NCBI GenBank assembly: GCA_019423005.1
Contig: JAHZCF010000082.1
Span: 1-6,200, forward strand
Direction of reading: 5' to 3'
DNA: 6,200 nt
From: Haemophilus sp.
Lineage (GTDB): Bacteria; Pseudomonadota; Gammaproteobacteria; Enterobacterales; Pasteurellaceae
Translations under genes and position numbers: made by a program
Part shown: positions 4,820 to 6,200 of the stretch, one piece after another
Numbering within the stretch: the first letter of the stretch is position 1
How the letters are laid out: each line of letters opens with the position of its first letter
Notes under the pieces: generated by a model
Databases searched by the model: none
The model's input: the letters and a program-made list of their open reading frames with translations, nothing else
What the model was told of the DNA's origin: nothing

Positions 4820-5587
4820 ATGAAAAAAACCTTACTTTGCCTGTGTCTCTTTTCTTCTGCCGCTTACGCTAATCAATGTGAAATCATTGATACAGAATTA
4901 GCAACAAGTTATTCAGAGATGAAAACCTACGGCAGCTATAACGAAAACAATGAAGAAAAATACCAGTCTTCAGAAAAACGTTTTAAAGAGGCGTTAGCCA
5001 AAATTGAAAATTTAGAAGGCAAATTCTGCGCTTGGGAAAAAGCACCTAAAGCGGGTGTTGGCGTGCTCACTTCAAAAGACAATAAGCTTCAGATTCTTAC
5101 TTGGGATTGGCAATCTGGCGGCACAATGCACGAATATGGCAGCATTTGGCGTTATCAGTTACCTAACAGCACTTGGAAAACGGAATTTAATGAGTTAGAC
5201 TCTGATTCTGATATAACCAGCCTAACAGCCCCTAAATTGAATGGAAAACCTTACTATTTTGTAGAAACTGCTGACATCTACAGTCAATGTCATCATGCTA
5301 TCGCAGCGAAATTTTATCAAATTACGGAAAAAGGTTTAGAAGAAGCCAATCTGATTCAAGGTAAAGAACCGACTTCTAATATAGGTGTATCGTATATCTC
5401 ATATACGAATAATGATTTACCAAAATCAAATGCCTATTTTGATTACGACTTGAAAAATAACCGCTTTAGCTTCCCGCTAGTACATCAATTTGAAGATACA
5501 TGTGGTAACGGGAAAATGACCTCTGAACGCATTTATTATCGTTTTGATGGCAAACACTTTGTAAAAGAGAAAAAGACTAAAAAATAG
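4820..5587 (+). CDS. exported protein of unknown function, four cysteines
   Basis: This gene encodes a 255-residue exported protein that I do not recognise. The ATG at 4820 has AAGGA at 4808-4812 and opens a signal peptide (MKKTLLCLCLFSSAAYA, cut after residue 17). An upstream in-frame start near 4766 would overlap the preceding gene and is rejected. Residues 21-70 look helical and charged, possibly a short coiled coil (EKRFKEALAKIENLEGKFC). The rest is rich in aromatic residues and short alternating strands (ILTWDWQSG, GSIWRYQLP, AYFDYDL, RIYYRFDGKHF), suggesting a beta-sheet domain. Mature cysteines are 20, 70, 157 and 228. QCHH at 156-159 could bind a metal, but this is speculation. The end is strongly basic (KEKKTKK). 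It probably forms an operon with the gene at 4365, and a hairpin follows at 5611-5648. Confidence 0.82.
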   Translation: MKKTLLCLCLFSSAAYANQCEIIDTELATSYSEMKTYGSYNENNEEKYQSSEKRFKEALAKIENLEGKFCAWEKAPKAGVGVLTSKDNKLQILTWDWQSGGTMHEYGSIWRYQLPNSTWKTEFNELDSDSDITSLTAPKLNGKPYYFVETADIYSQCHHAIAAKFYQITEKGLEEANLIQGKEPTSNIGVSYISYTNNDLPKSNAYFDYDLKNNRFSFPLVHQFEDTCGNGKMTSERIYYRFDGKHFVKEKKTKK

Positions 5588-5610
5588 ATCTATTCCTGTA
5601 CTCACATAAA

Positions 5611-5648
5611 AAAGGGGGCTCGAATCCTTATTAAAGGATCCCCCCTTT
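5611..5648. terminator. two-part hairpin between the exported block and yeaK
   Basis: Outer arms AAAGGGGG (5611-5618) and CCCCCTTT (5641-5648) and inner arms ATCCTT (5624-5629) and AAGGAT (5634-5639) form a strong stem with an internal bulge (CTCGA against C) and a 4-nt loop. Read on the plus strand, only three T bases follow the stem before the yeaK ribosome binding site. Read on the minus strand, the stem is followed by TTTTTT, a classical Rho-independent terminator. It probably ends transcription of the 4365-5587 operon imperfectly, or works mainly against antisense transcription. Confidence 0.6.
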
Positions 5649-5659
5649 AAGGAACCAGC

Positions 5660-6148
5660 ATGTCTGTCAAAACATTTGAAAAATTGACCGCACTTTTAGA
5701 TGAGCATCAAGCACGCTATCGTGTGGTTGAACACCCCACTGCAGGAAAATCAGAGGAAGTGGCTAAAATCCGTGGTACAGAATTAGGGCAAGGGGCAAAA
5801 GCGTTAGTATGCAAAGTAAAGGGAAATGGCGTAAAACAAGCGGTATTAGTGATATTGCCGGCTGATCAACAATCTGATTTAAGCAAAGTGGCAGCCTATT
5901 TAGGCGGCACTAAAGCCTCTCTTGCTAGTTCAGCAGAAGTAGACGCCCTAACTGACTGTGTATTTGGTGCAATTCCGCCTTTTAGCTTTCATCCTGATTT
6001 GTTATTAATTGCCGATCCTAGCTTACTGTCTCGTTATGATGAATTAGCATTTAATGCAGGTACGTTAGAACGCTCTATTATTCTCAATACACAAGATTAT
6101 GCCTCAATCGTTCAGCCCACATTAGTGGATGTAATAAAAACCGAATAG
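5660..6148 (+). CDS. yeaK: YeaK, mischarged aminoacyl-tRNA deacylase
   Basis: This gene encodes a 162-residue cytoplasmic protein of the YbaK/ProRS-INS superfamily. Such proteins hydrolyse wrongly charged aminoacyl-tRNAs after release from the synthetase. The E. coli YeaK type (ProXp-ST group) is known to clear mis-serylated and related tRNAs. It is nearly collinear with the E. coli protein as I remember it: RGTELGQGAKALVCKVKGNG (38-57), LPADQQSDLSKVAAYLGG, ASLAS, then CVFGAIPPFSFHP (100-112), ADP, FNAG and the C-terminal QPTLVDV. Lys47 in GQGAKALV is the superfamily's conserved active-site lysine, and GAIPP (103-107) gives the GxxxP loop. E. coli YeaK is about 167 residues, so this is full length. 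AAGGA (5649-5653) lies 6 nt before the ATG and directly abuts the hairpin. It is a housekeeping gene unrelated to the exported block. Confidence 0.9.
   Translation: MSVKTFEKLTALLDEHQARYRVVEHPTAGKSEEVAKIRGTELGQGAKALVCKVKGNGVKQAVLVILPADQQSDLSKVAAYLGGTKASLASSAEVDALTDCVFGAIPPFSFHPDLLLIADPSLLSRYDELAFNAGTLERSIILNTQDYASIVQPTLVDVIKTE
5687..5695 (-). repeat. canonical Haemophilus-type DNA uptake signal
   Basis: On the minus strand this reads AAGTGCGGT, followed by CAATTTTT (toward lower coordinates), matching the core and the A/T-rich extension of the Haemophilus-type uptake signal used in natural transformation. It lies inside the yeaK reading frame, where it encodes part of LTALL. It is the only exact core I find in the window and anchors the family assignment. 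Confidence 0.85.
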
Positions 6149-6156
6149 AGAAAAGA

Positions 6157-6185
6157 TTGGTTGTCTTTCATTTGATTGATACAAT
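6157..6185 (+). promoter_or_regulatory. candidate extended -10 promoter facing out of the window
   Basis: TTGGTT (6157-6162), a 17-nt spacer and TACAAT (6180-6185) make a sigma-70-like promoter, and the TG at 6177-6178 gives an extended -10 (TGATACAAT). Transcription would start near 6192 and head toward a gene beyond base 6200. No terminator-like hairpin is visible between yeaK and this site. Confidence 0.4.
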
Positions 6186-6200
6186 GCTTCCGTTTTTCTA

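Noticed and set aside
814..4840. Phase variation through the A-runs after the start codons
   Set aside because: The runs are only six or seven A bases and reflect common MKK signal-peptide codons, too short for strong slippage.

Overview
The window looks like AT-rich chromosomal DNA from a member of the Pasteurellaceae, within or near the Haemophilus/Aggregatibacter side of the family. The main evidence is an exact Haemophilus-type DNA uptake signal core (AAGTGCGGT, minus strand, 5687-5695) with its A/T-rich flank. Several close variants (AAGAGCGGT followed by CAAATTT) sit in front of genes. The genus cannot be fixed from the sequence alone.

Layout: 1-318 has no convincing gene, only a possible tail of an upstream gene and a weak promoter candidate. 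Next comes a small four-helix membrane protein of unknown function (319-717). From 814 to 5587 there are seven consecutive plus-strand genes for exported proteins, each with an Sec signal peptide: a DUF6636-like protein (814-1254), a DUF4189 protein (1343-1903), a DUF4424 protein (2033-3043), two more close DUF4189 paralogues (3117-3635 and 3781-4311), a divergent DUF4189 protein (4365-4799) and an unrecognised 255-residue protein (4820-5587). A hairpin then separates this block from yeaK (5660-6148), a housekeeping trans-editing deacylase. A good extended -10 promoter candidate at 6157-6185 points out of the window.

The exported block is the unusual part. By my count all seven mature proteins have an even number of cysteines (6, 8, 4, 8, 8, 6, 4), which fits fully disulfide-bonded periplasmic or secreted proteins. 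The block has grown by duplication. Three DUF4189 genes are close paralogues, and the third (3781) is a mosaic: its leader and N-terminal third match the first (1343), and its DUF4189 domain matches the second (3117). A leader of about 50 bp carrying the variant uptake signal is repeated before the 1343, 2033 and 3781 genes, including the unrelated DUF4424 gene, with decayed versions before 814 and 3117. A second intergenic repeat, an 11-bp-arm hairpin with a 15-nt loop, follows two of the DUF4189 genes.

No biochemical function can be assigned to the block. The proteins may form an envelope or secreted set, or an array of diversifying paralogues such as immunity or inhibitor proteins, but nothing here proves either. 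The tight spacing of 4365-4799 and 4820-5587 (20 nt) indicates one operon; the other genes are separated by 53 to 145 nt and may be transcribed together or singly.
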